From an uncultured Pelagibacteraceae bacterium (GTDB taxonomy: Bacteria > Pseudomonadota > Alphaproteobacteria > Pelagibacterales > Pelagibacteraceae), in NCBI GenBank assembly GCA_902579115.1, contig CACHFP010000003.1, positions 37,001 to 101,000 of the forward strand: a DNA stretch of 64,000 nucleotides, read 5' to 3'. The notes below the pieces were generated by a model. The model was given only the letters and a program-made list of their open reading frames with translations, was not told where the DNA came from and did not search any database. Below, in pieces: positions 10,183 through 19,564 of this stretch. The stretch's first letter is position 1; every line of letters starts with the position of its first letter. A program made the translations under genes and the position numbers.

Positions 10183-11760
10183 CTAAAAAAAATGATCAGC
10201 GCCTATAAACCCAGCATTTGATTTTTCAACGTACCACCCATTTACAAAAGGGTTATCGCTTTGAATAGTTACCCAACCAGTTTTATTTTTTAAAAATTTT
10301 TGAATCTTTTTATTTTTATTAAGATCAAACCAATAACTTCCATTGTTTTTAATTAGCATTTTTTTTCTTAAAAATTTACTATCCAATTCATTCCAAAAAT
10401 TTAAAACAACATTTGCTTTTTTATTTTTATTTTTAAGATTGCTTGTATTAGAGATAATAAAATAAGAGTTATGTTTATTCAATATAGGTGCCCATTTGAA
10501 TGTACCTGGTTTTGTTAATACTTTTGAGTTCGGAACATGGGCGTTAAAACAAATATTTGAAGGAACATCAAATTTATTTTTAAACCCTAAATTTAAACCA
10601 AATTTCAATCTTGTTGGAACCTTACCATTCCCATCAACTATAAGTTTTATTAGATGATCTTTCTTATAATTTATTTTAATATTATCTTTATTTAAAATTT
10701 TTTTGATATCTAAATAGATTGGTTTATTGAGCTTATTAGATATTTTGAGAACTGAATTCAATTTTTTTATTTTGATACCAGTATTATTATAGATTTCTAA
10801 ATTAAATTTAACATTACATTTAGGAAAATTTGGGTAAACAACTAGTTCTGTATAAGATTTTTTATTTTTAAAAAGAGGAAATGAAACCGAGGAGTCATAA
10901 AAAATATTTTTATTTGGATTTGGCCAAAACGCATTTTTATCTTTTTGCTTTGAAGTATCGTAGTAAGTATGTGTTAAAGAAGAATTATAGAAATTTTGTT
11001 GAATATTTCCTGAAAGAAACCTAGGAAAAAAATTTGTAAAATTATGTTTAATTTTAACAGTTGCTTTTTTTTCTCTTAAAAACTTTTTTTCATTATCATT
11101 TAAAAAATACACAAATTTTGTTTCATAAGGTTTTAGATCTTTTAAAATAATTATTTTTGTAAATTCTTCACCCAGGTAATTTATAACTTTTATTTTTAAT
11201 GCAGATTTTTTAATTCTAGACTTACCATTTACAAAAGAGAAAAAAGGAATGAAATCCTTATTAGGTATTATATCAATACCAGTCTCTAAAACTTTTTGTT
11301 GATTATTTTCTAAAAAATCTTTTCTATTATTATAAATTCTTCCACAAGTATGTACAACAGCAGAGGAGTCTTTTCCTTGGTAATTGACAACTAAAGCAGG
11401 ATAAGGATAAACCATATTTTTATCTGATAAAATTTCAAGCTCAATTGAACCAGATTTAAATTTTGTTCCAGATTTAAATTTAAGAATTTTTTTTAATGAA
11501 ATTGAAAAAGCTTTTACTTGATTAATTGTTTGAACACTTTTTTTAATCAAAATACCCTCTTTTGACCTTATGCTAATATTTAGAGATACTTTTTTGATAT
11601 TTCTTTTTATCAACCAATAACCCATAAATAGTATTTTTGTGTCTAAACTATCGTTAATAATAAAAGGAAAAATAGCTGAGGATCTTAAAACTTCATTATT
11701 TCCCGATATTTTAGGATTTTTAATATTTGTAGACGATAGATGTGCTTGATAGCTTTTCAT
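10183..11760 (-). CDS. protein of unknown function in pseudaminic-type cluster
   Basis: Long ORF (track start 11790; MKSYQAHLSS at 11760 looks more likely); no family recognised. Confidence 0.7.
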   Translation of the reverse strand: MKSYQAHLSSTNIKNPKISGNNEVLRSSAIFPFIINDSLDTKILFMGYWLIKRNIKKVSLNISIRSKEGILIKKSVQTINQVKAFSISLKKILKFKSGTKFKSGSIELEILSDKNMVYPYPALVVNYQGKDSSAVVHTCGRIYNNRKDFLENNQQKVLETGIDIIPNKDFIPFFSFVNGKSRIKKSALKIKVINYLGEEFTKIIILKDLKPYETKFVYFLNDNEKKFLREKKATVKIKHNFTNFFPRFLSGNIQQNFYNSSLTHTYYDTSKQKDKNAFWPNPNKNIFYDSSVSFPLFKNKKSYTELVVYPNFPKCNVKFNLEIYNNTGIKIKKLNSVLKISNKLNKPIYLDIKKILNKDNIKINYKKDHLIKLIVDGNGKVPTRLKFGLNLGFKNKFDVPSNICFNAHVPNSKVLTKPGTFKWAPILNKHNSYFIISNTSNLKNKNKKANVVLNFWNELDSKFLRKKMLIKNNGSYWFDLNKNKKIQKFLKNKTGWVTIQSDNPFVNGWYVEKSNAGFIGADHFF

Positions 11761-11780
11761 AATATGGTAATGTACAAAAA

Positions 11781-11809
11781 TTGAACACAAAAGTAAATAT
11801 AACTATAAT
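11781..11809 (+). promoter_or_regulatory. putative promoter TTGAAC-17 bp-TATAAT upstream of pseB
   Basis: -35 at 11781-11786, -10 at 11804-11809, exact 17-bp spacer; -10 ends 2 nt before the ATG. Confidence 0.5.
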
Positions 11810-11811
11810 CA

Positions 11812-12807
11812 ATGTTTAACAATAAAAATATAATAATAACAGGTGGAACAGGGTCTTTTGGTAAAGAGTTTGTTATTTATTTGCTTAAAAATTATAAACC
11901 TAAGAAAATTGTTATATTTTCAAGAGATGAATTAAAACAATTTGAATTTTCAAATTACTTAAAAAATAAAGCTTTCAATTTAAAAAAAGTTCGTTTTTTT
12001 ATTGGAGATGTTCGGGATAGAAGTAGATTAAGTCTTGCTTTTCAATCGATGGACTATGTAGTACACGCAGCTGCGCTTAAACAAATTGTTGCCGCAGAGT
12101 ATAATCCGCAAGAAGTTGTGAAAACAAATATTGAAGGCGCTCAAAACATAATTTTTTCAGCCTTAGATCAAAATGTTGATAAAGTTATTGCTTTGTCAAC
12201 CGATAAAGCTGTTAATCCAGTAAATCTTTATGGTGCAACAAAACTCGTTTCTGATAAATTATTTATAAATGCAAACAATTTAGCAGGTAAAAAAAGAACA
12301 AGATTTTCTGTAGTTAGATATGGTAACGTAATTAATTCAAGAGGTTCAGTAATTCCTTTCTTTAAAAAAACAGTAATTCAAAAAAAATTGTTTCCAATAA
12401 CTCATAAAAAAATGACAAGATTTTTTATAAAAGTAGATGATGGAGTGAAATTTGTTATAAAATCTTTTAGCAGAATGTTAGGCGGTGAGATCTTTATTCC
12501 CAAAGTAGACTCAATAAAAATTATAGATATCGCTAAAGCTATAAGCTCAAATACTAAAATAAAAATTGTTGGAATAAGGCCAGGTGAAAAAATGCATGAA
12601 GTTTTATGTCCTCAAGATGAAGCGCATTTAACTCTAGAATTTAAAGATCATTACGTTATTAAACCTTCAATTGGATTAGAGATCAAAAATAATTATCAGA
12701 TTAATGCAATAAGAGAAAAAGGTAAAAAGGTGTCTGAAAGTTTTGAGTACTCGTCAAATCTCAATAAATTTCTTTCAATTAAAGACATTAAAAAAATTAT
12801 CAATTAA
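11812..12807 (+). CDS. pseB: UDP-GlcNAc 4,6-dehydratase (inverting), PseB-like
   Basis: MFNNKNIIITGGTGSFGKEF, FSRDELKQFE, AAALKQIVAAEYNP, STDKAVNPVNLYGATK. Confidence 0.93.
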   Translation: MFNNKNIIITGGTGSFGKEFVIYLLKNYKPKKIVIFSRDELKQFEFSNYLKNKAFNLKKVRFFIGDVRDRSRLSLAFQSMDYVVHAAALKQIVAAEYNPQEVVKTNIEGAQNIIFSALDQNVDKVIALSTDKAVNPVNLYGATKLVSDKLFINANNLAGKKRTRFSVVRYGNVINSRGSVIPFFKKTVIQKKLFPITHKKMTRFFIKVDDGVKFVIKSFSRMLGGEIFIPKVDSIKIIDIAKAISSNTKIKIVGIRPGEKMHEVLCPQDEAHLTLEFKDHYVIKPSIGLEIKNNYQINAIREKGKKVSESFEYSSNLNKFLSIKDIKKIIN

Positions 12808-12812
12808 TTTGT

Positions 12813-13496
12813 ATGCAAGTTGCAATAATACCAGCGAGAGAGAAAAGCCAAAGAATTAGAAATAAAAACCTAGTTAATTTTTTGGGCAAGCCAATAATTT
12901 CTTGGCCTATTACAATGGCAAAAAGGAGTAAAATCTTCGACAAAGTTATAGTATCAACTGATAGTAAAAAAATTTTAAGTATCTCAAAAAAATTTGGAGC
13001 AGAAGTTCCTTTTTTGAGACCAAAAAAAATTTCTGACAATCAGACAGGGATCATAGAAGTTGTAAATCATGCCATAAAATTTTTAGAGAAGAAAAAAATT
13101 AGATTTAAATATGTTTGTTGCATTTTTGCTACCGCCCCCTTATTAAAAAAAAAAACTATTCAACAAGCACTTAATTTACTCAGAAAAGGCGGATATGATT
13201 TTGTTTTTGGAGCGAACAAAATTGATTCAAAATATTTAAGATCTTTTTATATAAAAAATAATAAATTGTATATGCTCGACAAAAAATTTTATTTTACCCC
13301 AAAAAAACCTTATCCATCAACTTATTTAGATTCAGGACAATTTTATTGGGGAACGAAAAATGCTTGGAAAAAAAATAAAATAATTTTTACTAAAAATTCA
13401 AATTTTATTCTTCTAAATCATAAAAAATTTGTAGATATTAATACTTATAAAGACTTGGAAAAAACAAGACAAATTGCAAAAAAATACAAAATATGA
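12813..13496 (+). CDS. pseF: pseudaminic acid cytidylyltransferase
   Basis: IIPAREKSQRIRNKNLVNFLGKPIISWPI, VSTDSKKI, YLDSGQFYWG. Confidence 0.85.
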   Translation: MQVAIIPAREKSQRIRNKNLVNFLGKPIISWPITMAKRSKIFDKVIVSTDSKKILSISKKFGAEVPFLRPKKISDNQTGIIEVVNHAIKFLEKKKIRFKYVCCIFATAPLLKKKTIQQALNLLRKGGYDFVFGANKIDSKYLRSFYIKNNKLYMLDKKFYFTPKKPYPSTYLDSGQFYWGTKNAWKKNKIIFTKNSNFILLNHKKFVDINTYKDLEKTRQIAKKYKI

Positions 13497-13795
13497 AAAT
13501 TAAACAAGATTATTTTGAGATTTTAAGAAAAATCAAAGAAGATTTTAAAAATCAAAGACAACTAGCTAAAGAGCTAAATTTTAGTTTAGGTAAACTAAAT
13601 TACTGCTTAATTGAATTAAAAAAAAAAGGATTAGTAAAGATTCAGAGTTTTAGAGATAACCCAATGAAAATTAAATACGTACTTACACCGCGAGGGATAG
13701 AACTTAGAACCAAACTTACAATTGATTTTATGAAAAGGAAAATGAAGGAATATGACGAACTAAAAAAAGAACTAAATCAAATTAAAAAAAAATGA
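13493..13795 (+). CDS. MarR-family EPS-associated transcriptional regulator
   Basis: Small wHTH (QRQLAKELNFSLGKLNYCLIELKKKGLVKI...YVLTPRGIE), typical of EPS-associated MarR proteins. Confidence 0.8.
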   Translation: MKIKQDYFEILRKIKEDFKNQRQLAKELNFSLGKLNYCLIELKKKGLVKIQSFRDNPMKIKYVLTPRGIELRTKLTIDFMKRKMKEYDELKKELNQIKKK

Positions 13796-13832
13796 TTTGT
13801 AAAGATATAGTTGAAAACAATAAATTTGATTA

Positions 13833-14162
13833 ATGAAAGTCTATAAAAGAATTAAGCCGAGAAAATTTTTAGTAAGCAAAAAGAATAATATTATTCTTAA
13901 AGACGTTGGAAAAATATTTTTAAATGAGAATGAAAACTTAACAATAACTTGTAAAGAACAAAAAGATTTTGAAATTTGTAGAAAAGAGTGGGGCTACTAT
14001 GCAACACCATCTTTGAATTTTCGATTAAAGAAAAAAGGTCTTAAAGCGGTTTTAGTAAAACAAAAGTTAAAATATTTCATTCTACTAGTCGATGTAAGAA
14101 AGAGAAAAAAATTTAAAGATTACATAAAAATTGAAAATTACAAAATTATTAAATGGTTCTGA
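13833..14162 (+). CDS. small protein of unknown function
   Basis: 109 aa ORF in glycan operon; CRKEWGYYATPSLNFRLKKKGLKAVLVK; no family assigned. Confidence 0.6.
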   Translation: MKVYKRIKPRKFLVSKKNNIILKDVGKIFLNENENLTITCKEQKDFEICRKEWGYYATPSLNFRLKKKGLKAVLVKQKLKYFILLVDVRKRKKFKDYIKIENYKIIKWF

Positions 14163-14172
14163 AATTTCTGAG

Positions 14173-15957
14173 ATGGTAAAAAAAAAAGAGAATTATTTAA
14201 TTTGTACAAGACTTACAGATACCTTTCCAAAAAAAAATAATGCAATTTTAAATTTTGTATCAGAAGCTGCATTATCCTCTTTCTCTAATTATTTTGAAAA
14301 TAAAAATTATAGTATTAATAGTTCTCAGTGGGTTGATAAAAAGATATTACTTAACGATTTTAATTACATAGATAATATTTATAACGAACTACTACCGCAG
14401 ATAAAAGAGTTTTTAAATAAAATTCATGGTCATAAATTCTCTCTTAGATTTTGGAGAATACTCGTAGGTCCTTGGCTTGGTATTTTTATTTTTACTTTAT
14501 ATGACAGATGGAAAAATATTGAGTCTGCATCAAAAAATTTTAAAATCGATAAGCTAATAAAATTAAATTTTAATGAAGAAAACTTTGTTCCTTATGATAA
14601 TAAAGATTTTTTAGGTTTTATACAAAACGATGTTTGGAACCAAAATTTGTATCAAACTATGTTTGACGAGTTTTTTAATCTAAATCAAATTGGTGTTTTA
14701 AATTTAGACTCAACAAAAATCGAAAAATTATTTAAAAAATTTGACGTAAAACCCAGTCCAAAGAGTTTTCTGGTAAAAAGTATTTTTAAATTTTTTAACA
14801 TTTTTTCAAAAAAAAAATACAAGTACTTGCTTTATAGTACTTATACTGGCTTTTGGAATGAAATTAAATTATCATTTTATTTTAATCAATTACCCATTTT
14901 TATTTTTAAGATTGATAAATACAAAACAGAAAAACAAATAAATTCTGAAATTCGTGAAAGAATGTTTCTAAATTTCAACGAAAAAGACAAATTTAAAAAT
15001 TTTTTATTAAAATCAATATCAATGCAGATGCCAAAAGTATTTATTGAAAATTTTAACGATTTAGAAAAATTTTCATCGCTAGAAAACTTACCAGCAAGCC
15101 CAGAAAAAATTGTTACCGCAAATGCACTTTGGTTTGATAGTTTTTTTACTTATCATGTTGCAAAGTTAACTGAAAAAAATTCAAAAATTATATATATTCA
15201 ACATGGTGGCGCGTATGGTATTTCAAAGTATAGCTGGCCAGAAGAACATGAAAAAAACATTTCTGATAAATATCTCACATGGGGCTGGAAAGATGAAAAA
15301 TTTAAATCTAAAACTAAAAAATTTTATGTAATTCTTAAAAAGAAAAAGTTTTCTTGGAATGAAAAAAAAATGAAAAATCTTCTTATTTTAATGAGACCAA
15401 GAAAAGCTTATTTCCAAACACCTGAAACATCGTCAGTAGGTATAGAACCATATTCAAATTATATTAAATTTTGCGGAAAATTTCTTAAGTCAGTATCTAA
15501 TGAGATTAAAAGTAAAACAGTCTTACGTTTCCCATTTGAAAATGTCAGAAGAGAATCATTTGATCTTTTTTCAAAATTAAAAAATTATAAAGTAGATAAC
15601 AAAGGTTCTTTCGAAGAAGCATGTAATAATTCAAAAATTATTATTAATACTGCTAATTCAACCACATTATGTGAAACCATCTCAAACAATATACCTTCTA
15701 TTTTAGTTATTGATAAGAATACTCCAATAAGAGAAAATATTTTACCGATTATTAATAATTTAGAATTAAATAATTTGCTTTTTTTTGATCCATTTAAAGC
15801 AGGAAATTTTATAAACGAAATTTGGGATAATGATATTAAACAGTGGTGGTTTAAACCAGAAACTCAAAGCACATTAAATTTTTTTAGAGAACATTTAGCA
15901 AGACCAAGTAAAGATATTGCATCAGATTTGGCAAAAGAAATTAACTTAGATATTTAG
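14173..15957 (+). CDS. LIC12162-family transferase-like surface carbohydrate protein
   Basis: LICTRLTDTFPKKNN...RFWRILVGPWL...IIYIQHGGAYG...; track start at 14131 overlaps the previous gene, internal MVKKKENYLICTR at 14173 preferred. Confidence 0.72.
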   Translation: MVKKKENYLICTRLTDTFPKKNNAILNFVSEAALSSFSNYFENKNYSINSSQWVDKKILLNDFNYIDNIYNELLPQIKEFLNKIHGHKFSLRFWRILVGPWLGIFIFTLYDRWKNIESASKNFKIDKLIKLNFNEENFVPYDNKDFLGFIQNDVWNQNLYQTMFDEFFNLNQIGVLNLDSTKIEKLFKKFDVKPSPKSFLVKSIFKFFNIFSKKKYKYLLYSTYTGFWNEIKLSFYFNQLPIFIFKIDKYKTEKQINSEIRERMFLNFNEKDKFKNFLLKSISMQMPKVFIENFNDLEKFSSLENLPASPEKIVTANALWFDSFFTYHVAKLTEKNSKIIYIQHGGAYGISKYSWPEEHEKNISDKYLTWGWKDEKFKSKTKKFYVILKKKKFSWNEKKMKNLLILMRPRKAYFQTPETSSVGIEPYSNYIKFCGKFLKSVSNEIKSKTVLRFPFENVRRESFDLFSKLKNYKVDNKGSFEEACNNSKIIINTANSTTLCETISNNIPSILVIDKNTPIRENILPIINNLELNNLLFFDPFKAGNFINEIWDNDIKQWWFKPETQSTLNFFREHLARPSKDIASDLAKEINLDI

Positions 15958-17288
15958 CGATAGCTACTAAGATAATTTATGTTTTTAAGATTATTAGAAA
16001 TTTTTCCTAGCTTGATAAGATTTTGTTTTTTTTTGAGTTTGTAAGAAAAAATATTAGAGTAAATTTTTTTCTTTTTCAGGCTTGGCCATAACTTTTCAGA
16101 AAATATATCTAGTTGAGGATCATCGCTTATATGTATTACATTAAAACCATTTTCTAAAGCTTCAATAATAGCCCCAGAAATTCCAATGAAAATCAAAGAA
16201 TTTCTTTTAGTTTTTTTAATTCTTTGATTTTTAAGTGATTTGATTAATCTTTTTAAATGCTCAACTAATAAATCATTTTTTTTAGTATCAACAATAAGTG
16301 GATGACTTTTGATGCTAAACTTTTTTAAATTTAAGATCTTTTTACTATGTAAAGTTTCTAAACTTTGAAATACCTTTTTTTTATTTAAGATTGATAGTGG
16401 TAAAAAAATTTTATTTTTTATTTCTGAATTAAAACTGTTAAATCTAAATGAAGGTAAAAAAATTATTTTCGATCTTTTCCAACCTAAAAATTTTACAAAA
16501 CAATATAATTGATCCTTTCCGCAAAGAATAATTTTATTCGGAGAACTTTTTTTGTAAATAAAATTATATGGTGCAGCCATTGGTGGTGAATGAACATATC
16601 CAATACTTGTCGTATTTTTAAAATTTTTGGAAATATATCCTAACAACTTATTTTGAAAAACTTGACCTTCATAAGCAATTAGTACAATGCTTGCTTTTTC
16701 ACTAAAAAATTTTTTAACTTCATTAAAAAAAATGTTAGCAAAGAAATTCTGATTTGAAATAGATGAAAAAAAGAGTTTTTTATCTTTAGTCAGAAGATGT
16801 AAATTCATAAAAATCAATTTTAAAATTGGAAAAAAATTAAAACTAATTTTTTCAAAAGGCTTAATAATAAAAATATTTTTTTGTGTTTTCTCTGGTAGAT
16901 TTCTGCCTTTATAAATTATAATCCAAAGAGCATCATCCAAGTCTCTAGAATTTATTTTGAAGTATCTATCAAAAAATGAACCGTCTTTCTTAAAATCATT
17001 TTCAAATCCCCAAGTGATGACTATTCTTTTGTAATTTAAATAATCTTTATGTGAAGAAATTTTATAGTTAATGTAATTTAAACTGTATAAGGTTTCTTTT
17101 ATAACAGTAATTAAATTAGAAAAAAAACCCTTATTACTGCCAAGAATTGATTTTAAAATCATAACACCTAGATTTGAATTCGGGCTAAGATAATGTAGGT
17201 AACCGTTATCGGTAGTCCTGTTTTCCTTCAATTTCTGAAAATAATCTTTTACTTTTTTAAAAAAATCTTCTTGCTTCAACGCATTCAT
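15954..17288 (-). CDS. putative glycosyltransferase/capsule-type protein, function unassigned
   Basis: YVHSPPMAAPYNF...KIILCGKDQLYCFVKFLGWKRSKI...IGISGAIIEALENGFNVIHISD resembles GT-B-like capsule proteins. Confidence 0.5.
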   Translation of the reverse strand: MNALKQEDFFKKVKDYFQKLKENRTTDNGYLHYLSPNSNLGVMILKSILGSNKGFFSNLITVIKETLYSLNYINYKISSHKDYLNYKRIVITWGFENDFKKDGSFFDRYFKINSRDLDDALWIIIYKGRNLPEKTQKNIFIIKPFEKISFNFFPILKLIFMNLHLLTKDKKLFFSSISNQNFFANIFFNEVKKFFSEKASIVLIAYEGQVFQNKLLGYISKNFKNTTSIGYVHSPPMAAPYNFIYKKSSPNKIILCGKDQLYCFVKFLGWKRSKIIFLPSFRFNSFNSEIKNKIFLPLSILNKKKVFQSLETLHSKKILNLKKFSIKSHPLIVDTKKNDLLVEHLKRLIKSLKNQRIKKTKRNSLIFIGISGAIIEALENGFNVIHISDDPQLDIFSEKLWPSLKKKKIYSNIFSYKLKKKQNLIKLGKISNNLKNINYLSSYR

Positions 17289-17295
17289 ATTTTTC

Positions 17296-18408
17296 TTAAT
17301 ATTCTGTAAGCCTGAGAAAATTAAAAGTTTTTTGAATTTTTGCTGGTAAAAAATTCCAAATATTTCTTGCTATTACACCTCGCCTTGTAGGTTCGCCAAA
17401 ACATTTCTTACAGGTTTCATGTTTTGGAAGATTTTTAGTTCTTAAATTGTTTAAGAAATTTTTACTATTTTCAAGAATTTGTTTCATATTTAATTCATTT
17501 ATTTTTCCCATCGAAATACTTCCATCATAAGCTAAACAACAAGGCACAACATTGCCATCGGCTAATATTCCTAAAATACTACTATTACAACTAAAATTAT
17601 CATTGATAGCGTAAAATTCACTTATTCTTCTTCCATAAAAAAAAGGTTTAATTTTTAGAGTTATATTTTCGAATATCCTATACCCATCTTGTTTTAAATA
17701 ATTTCTAGAAAAAATTTTTTCAACATCTTTTAATTTTTCTAAAGATTTTTGATATTTTTCATCTGAGATATCGTAAAAATAATTCAGAAATTTTGCAAAT
17801 AAAAGACTTGAACTCATTAGGTCTTTAGGCACTGATGGGTCACCAACTTGAATACCGAGAATTTTTTTTAAGTAATAATTTAATTTTTTATCGTTAAAAT
17901 TACATCCTAAATCAATATCTATCTTGATATGTTTAAAATTTTTCGCTTTGGTACAAAATTCTATAATACTTTTTACGTACCTATCCAGTTCCATGTTAAG
18001 GCCTCTTGCGTCTTTATGTTTATTTGCGTCTAAAACTTGTAAAGAAATTTTTATATTAGTTCCAAATTTTAGTAAATTTTCAACATTTTTTTCTTTGTTC
18101 AATAGAAGACCATTGGTAATAAACAAAACCGGGATTTCATTTACTTTACAGAATTCTAAAATCTCGAAAATTCTTCTATCTAACAATGGCTCATTAAATT
18201 GAGAAAAAGTAACGTACTTAAAATCTTTGTCTTTAAAGTCAATACTTTTAAGAGTATTAAAAATATCTTTTAACTCTAATTTAGAAACTTTATCGTCTTT
18301 TAATGGATATGGACAAAAGGAACATGCCATATTACATGCCGCAGTACTTTCTATTTGCAATACGTCAAAGCCATATTGTGTTAGTTTCAGTTTTTCTAAA
18401 TTACTCAT
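17296..18408 (-). CDS. radical SAM protein with SPASM-like C-terminal domain
   Basis: CNMACSFC (CX3CX2C); C-terminal CNSSILGILADGNVVPCC...CKKC. Confidence 0.85.
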   Translation of the reverse strand: MSNLEKLKLTQYGFDVLQIESTAACNMACSFCPYPLKDDKVSKLELKDIFNTLKSIDFKDKDFKYVTFSQFNEPLLDRRIFEILEFCKVNEIPVLFITNGLLLNKEKNVENLLKFGTNIKISLQVLDANKHKDARGLNMELDRYVKSIIEFCTKAKNFKHIKIDIDLGCNFNDKKLNYYLKKILGIQVGDPSVPKDLMSSSLLFAKFLNYFYDISDEKYQKSLEKLKDVEKIFSRNYLKQDGYRIFENITLKIKPFFYGRRISEFYAINDNFSCNSSILGILADGNVVPCCLAYDGSISMGKINELNMKQILENSKNFLNNLRTKNLPKHETCKKCFGEPTRRGVIARNIWNFLPAKIQKTFNFLRLTEY

Positions 18409-18425
18409 AATTTAAAATATTTTTA

Positions 18426-19541
18426 TTATTCATGCATTGCTTTGAGAATAGTCTCATTTAAATGATCATAGTCAATTATCTCTTTAATCCTAGATTTTTG
18501 CAATCCCCCTATGGAAATAAATCTAGGATTTTTTCCAGCTCTTTTTTTGTCTAAAAAAATATTCTTATATATAGAGTCTTGCAAAACATTTTTACTAAAA
18601 GGTATTTTATTTAAGTAAATTTTTGTAGGCAAATTATATTCTTTTAAAAGATTTTCAATAGTACAAAAAATCTTTTCCTTTCTCTTTTTTTCATAAAATA
18701 CTTCGCACAACATCCCAATACCAACTGCTTCTCCATGCCTGATGAAATCCCTTTTCAATTTTTGTTCAATGGCCATCTCTATAGCATGCGCAAAAGTATG
18801 TCCAAAATTAAGAGATAACCTCGTGTTTTTCTCGTGAATGTCATTTAAAAAGAATTTGATTTTGGTTTTTAAAGTAAGATAACAAAGTTTAAAAACAACG
18901 CTCGTTTCTCGTTCGATTACTTTCTTTTTTGAGTTTTTTAACAACTCTAAAATCTTATTTTCACCAATAATTCCACATTTAATAATTTCAGCAATTCCTG
19001 CAGTGAATTCTCGATCAGGTAAGGTTTTGATTATTTTTTCTAAAATAAATACAGCTTTAGGATGATAATAAGTTCCAATTGAATTAGTGATGCCTTTATA
19101 ATTTATCGCAGTTTTACCACCAATCGAACTATCAACAATTGAGGTCATAGTTGTAGGAATACAAAAGTAATTGAGTCCTCTCAGGTATAAACTACTTGCT
19201 AAAGCTGAAACATCTCCTAAAACTCCACCACCAAAAGACACTATAATCGAGTTTTTTGTGAAACTATTTTGTAACAAAATATCGAGAATCTTGAACAATA
19301 ATTTTTCATTTTTGTTCAGTTTTTCAGAAACACACTCTATTTTAAGAATATTACATCCAGTAATTTTTAATTCTGACAATATTTCTCTTACTATTTTTTT
19401 TTCAATATTTCTATCGTAAATAAAAAGTATATTTTTGTCAGAATTTATTGAATTGATAGTTTTAGATATTGTTCCTTTATAATTTGAGCGACAAAAAATC
19501 ACAGAATGCTTAGATTTGTTTATTTTATATTCGAGTTTCAT
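18426..19541 (-). CDS. 3-dehydroquinate synthase-like sugar phosphate cyclase
   Basis: SFGGGVLGDVSALASSLYLRGL, PTTMTSIVDSSIGGKTAIN, LPDREFTAGIAEIIKCGII, LNFGHTFAHAIE, HGEAVGIGM. Confidence 0.85.
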   Translation of the reverse strand: MKLEYKINKSKHSVIFCRSNYKGTISKTINSINSDKNILFIYDRNIEKKIVREILSELKITGCNILKIECVSEKLNKNEKLLFKILDILLQNSFTKNSIIVSFGGGVLGDVSALASSLYLRGLNYFCIPTTMTSIVDSSIGGKTAINYKGITNSIGTYYHPKAVFILEKIIKTLPDREFTAGIAEIIKCGIIGENKILELLKNSKKKVIERETSVVFKLCYLTLKTKIKFFLNDIHEKNTRLSLNFGHTFAHAIEMAIEQKLKRDFIRHGEAVGIGMLCEVFYEKKRKEKIFCTIENLLKEYNLPTKIYLNKIPFSKNVLQDSIYKNIFLDKKRAGKNPRFISIGGLQKSRIKEIIDYDHLNETILKAMHE

Positions 19542-19564
19542 CCTTATTAATAAAATTTAAAATA

